Assembly: GCA_963662175.1 (NCBI GenBank)
Contig: OY759218.1
Span: 25,938,051-26,002,050, forward strand
From: Aradus depressus
Lineage: Eukaryota > Arthropoda > Insecta > Hemiptera > Aradidae
Direction of reading: 5' to 3'
DNA length: 64,000 nt
The notes under the pieces are model-generated. The model searched no databases. It was given only the letters and a program-made list of their open reading frames with translations, and had not been told where the DNA came from. The position numbers were made by a program, and so were the translations under genes. Shown here in pieces: positions 61,483-64,000 of this stretch. How positions within the stretch are numbered: the stretch's first letter is position 1; each line of letters begins with the position of its first letter.

Positions 61483-61732
61483 GTAGCACAGAGGTAGCTT
61501 GCGTGCTATGTTAAAGTTGGCAGGTTCGAAACCCGGCCGAAGCCCCTATGTTTTTTTTTTATCTTGGAGGTAAAAAAACCTTGAGCATGCCGTCCTTCGG
61601 ATGGGACGTCAAGCGATGGACCCGAGCTTGTACAATGTCAAATAAAGACCCCTACTCTAATTAAGCGCTCGGTATTAGGCGATATAACCTCGTAATTAAA
61701 GCCCGGGCATGGATCACAAAAACAAACAGTTT
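61483..61732 (+). mobile_element. tRNA-derived SINE, diverged
   Basis: B box GGTTCGAAACCC at about 61524-61535, body (ATCTTGGAGGTAAAAAAACCTTGAGCATGCCGTCC) and 3' end AAAGCCCGGGCATGGATCACAA. The head is degraded and a central block is deleted. Confidence 0.85.
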
Positions 61733-62084
61733 TTATTTTGTTAATATACAGTTGCATATAAGACAGTTTACTATTAGTTAGTCAACGACTTATTTATTGA
61801 ATTTTTTGTTATTTTTATTTCATTCAGTCTTAGTGTATTTTTTGGACAAATTTAAAAGAGAAATATCAGAGTGTGGTGTTCTTACCAAGGAACTAACTAT
61901 TGTACACTAGAACCGCTCAACACGAAGGTTTCTATTATTTTATACCTATCACAGTAAAACCTCACTAATTCAGATACTCATTACTTAGGAATTTCCGTAA
62001 TTCGTAACGTGATTAGGTCTGCATAAAATGGTATTAATAATTTGAATTTATGTATTAAATAATAAAAATGTTTTCTTTATAACA
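61733..62084. other. unassigned AT-rich DNA
   Basis: No gene recognised. Confidence 0.3.
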
Positions 62085-62548
62085 AAAGAGTCGTCAGTGA
62101 ATCACAGGCAATGTTCTTACCCACCCTGAATAAACTACGAATTAATCAACTTCTGAATCCTCATGCACAATTTCGTGGCAATACATCCATTATATTGGCA
62201 GTTATTAGGATTTTGAGTTGAACCCCCTCCTCTGGTTTCAATAAATTGTGTTGCCCTTATCTGGTTATACATTTACATATAAGATTTTTGAATTAAACCC
62301 CCTCCCTTTGACCGATTTGGCTGAAAATCAATGGAAGTCATTCATATGGGGTTCTGGATACACGTATAAAATTATGTGTCGAAATAATCGTTCTATCGGG
62401 AGTTATCATATTGACAGACAGGATTTTGTTTTTTCATTTTTGTATTCAGGGGTCGGAAAACATTAAATTCCGATGAATCTAAACATAGAATCAATCTTTG
62501 ACCGATTACATAACTTCCTCTACAGTTCGTATAGCGCCGGGTTAAAAT
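62085..62548 (+). repeat. family M dispersed repeat
   Basis: From AGTCGTCAGTGAATCACAGGC through TACATCCATTATATTGGCAG, GGCTGAAAATCAATGG and TCTATCGGGAGTTATCATAT to TACATAACTTCCTC...TATAGCGCCGGG. Same order as 43812-44515. Non-coding. Confidence 0.8.
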
Positions 62549-63394
62549 ATGGAAGGGAAATTCATGAAAACAGGGTTTGTTTACACTGTCTGGAAGGAAT
62601 ATCATCTCTCCAATGCAACTCGCTCAAACAAACACACATTTACTCTGTCTAATCAATTACATTACTACGTTTTGTAGCAGTTTCCTTCCAGTTTTCAGTT
62701 GGTAAAATCATGATGTTTTAATGTTTACAATGTATTAATATTTTTCTGTATTATTAAAAATTTACAAGATTTAAATAATTATAACTCCCTTTGCATTATG
62801 TGTTGAGCCCTGAATCAAAAAACCTGAAACTTTTTTTTCGGGCTTTTACCGCTTTTTCATTGACATAATATGACATATTATATAGTTAATGGAGAATTGA
62901 CAAATTGTATAGTTTTATTTATTTATTCCCCGCAGTACGTCCGCATTCTTAAGCTTAGAAGTTATTCACAGATAATTAGTATTACTAATTTTCCACCTTT
63001 TAGCTTATTCACATGCCGTCCTGTTGGCTGATCTGAGAGCGGCAAGTTTCAGGAGTCGTTAGCGGGAAGAATGAATGGTCTAGGTGCACTTTCTCTTATT
63101 ATAATGGCTTTTTATCAGGATCGGACTGGAACCCGCAGCCTTCCCCGGGCAATCATACCAGATTTATTTATAATACATAACATATCGTATACACGTATTA
63201 TTTCTTTCAATGGTATATTTTCCTAAGAAACCATCTGTATGTATATACCAAGATTTTATCATTAATTCGATCTTTACATTTGAATCACTAGTGATGAAAC
63301 GAGTAGCACGGACCTTATAAGATCACAACCAGGTTCTTATTAGATCACAACCCTTCCGTACTTAATTTGTAATTTATTTAGTACTTAAATTGTA
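62549..63394. other. unassigned AT-rich DNA
   Basis: No gene recognised. Confidence 0.3.
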
Positions 63395-63830
63395 ATGTAG
63401 TGGAAAGAAACCAGTTTGGTAGTTCACAGAACCCGCACGTTCGAAGTGAAACTTCTTTTGTTTGCTAGCATTATGACTTAAATTACTGTATTCAATTTTT
63501 TTAATAATTGAAAGGTGCATTTAGGGAAGCAATTTTATATTATCAAAGTATTTTTTATATATTCTTTTTACATAGTTCCTTTATTTTTACTTTTTCGTCA
63601 TTGTCATTTCGTTCATTATCAGTTACAGCGTTTACAGGAGAATCCGCTAAAGTAGGCTAAAATAAGCGCCTTAATTAATATAAATATTATAACGGGTATA
63701 ATAATGTACAGTTGATTATATTATCAGCTGACCCCGTTGTGTGTCACTTCCGTTTCACGTTCGTCACAAACGAATTTACAGCTCGGGTTTTGTGAGGCAC
63801 ATCGATTTAAAAGAAGTTTCATTTCATTAA
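63395..63830 (+). repeat. direct repeat of the G-alpha-i upstream region, copy 2
   Basis: Diverged copy of 51700-52175 (ACGTTCGAAGTGAAACTTC, TTTGCTAGCATTATGACTTAAA, ATTATATTATCAGCTGACCCCG) in the same orientation, about 11.7 kb away. The window ends before any coding sequence could follow. Confidence 0.85.
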
Positions 63831-64000
63831 ATAAAAATGCAATAAGTGGAACGGAATGACCTAAAACGACTTTGCAGGTGTGGAGATAGAAGGGAGGAGT
63901 GAAGCAAAGGAAATAAAATAGTGGTAACTAACAAAGTGGTGAAGGAGCAACAATTGCGGATAGGAACTTTCGAGTATCCATCGCGAAGATAAATCTATTT

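Overview
This is AT-rich, repeat-dominated eukaryotic DNA, almost certainly from an arthropod and most likely an insect. The evidence is two intron-containing host genes: a complete G protein alpha-i subunit gene on the plus strand (52517-59299, six coding exons, 355 residues), and the 3' five coding exons of a Dpr-family two-immunoglobulin-domain surface protein gene on the minus strand (33353-43806). Dpr proteins belong to the arthropod Dpr/DIP neuronal recognition network. The insect order cannot be fixed from this sequence.

Layout. 1-33000 holds no confident host gene. It is a mosaic of decayed transposons (Tc1, PIF/Harbinger, LINE, hAT, Penelope-like), at least ten copies of a tRNA-derived SINE (several with exact target-site duplications), and many copies of a non-coding dispersed repeat (called family M here). 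It also holds a 2.7-kb array based on a 66-bp unit (9564-12215) and a 3.7-kb, 24-unit satellite (26383-30112). One unidentified possible exon lies at 21880-22111 (minus). 33000-44000 is the dpr locus, with introns full of MITEs, a foldback element and a Jockey-like LINE. 44000-52000 is repeats and unassigned DNA. 52517-59299 is the G-alpha-i gene, with an antisense hAT relic in intron 2 and a 5'-truncated R1/Jockey-like LINE with perfect 15-bp target-site duplications in intron 4. 59300-64000 is 3' UTR or intergenic DNA ending in a degenerate direct repeat of the G-alpha-i upstream region.

The most interesting signal is a set of hammerhead-ribozyme-like motifs. At least four unrelated sequence versions share CTGANGA, a hairpin, GAAA, a self-complementary minimal helix III (ACGT, ATAT or AGTACT) and a non-G base at the expected cleavage position. 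A short helix I co-varies between them. Some lie about 300 bp upstream of an (ATT)n-tailed element end, and others occur as head-to-head palindromes, one next to a Penelope-like GIY-YIG relic. This fits Penelope-like retroelement terminal repeats. Other themes are nested insertions that give a relative time order, large inverted repeats able to form long hairpins, and long poly-G/poly-C tracts in otherwise AT-rich DNA.

The two genes act in separate processes: G-alpha-i in receptor signalling and cell polarity at the inner membrane face, Dpr in extracellular neuronal recognition. Nothing in the sequence links them functionally.
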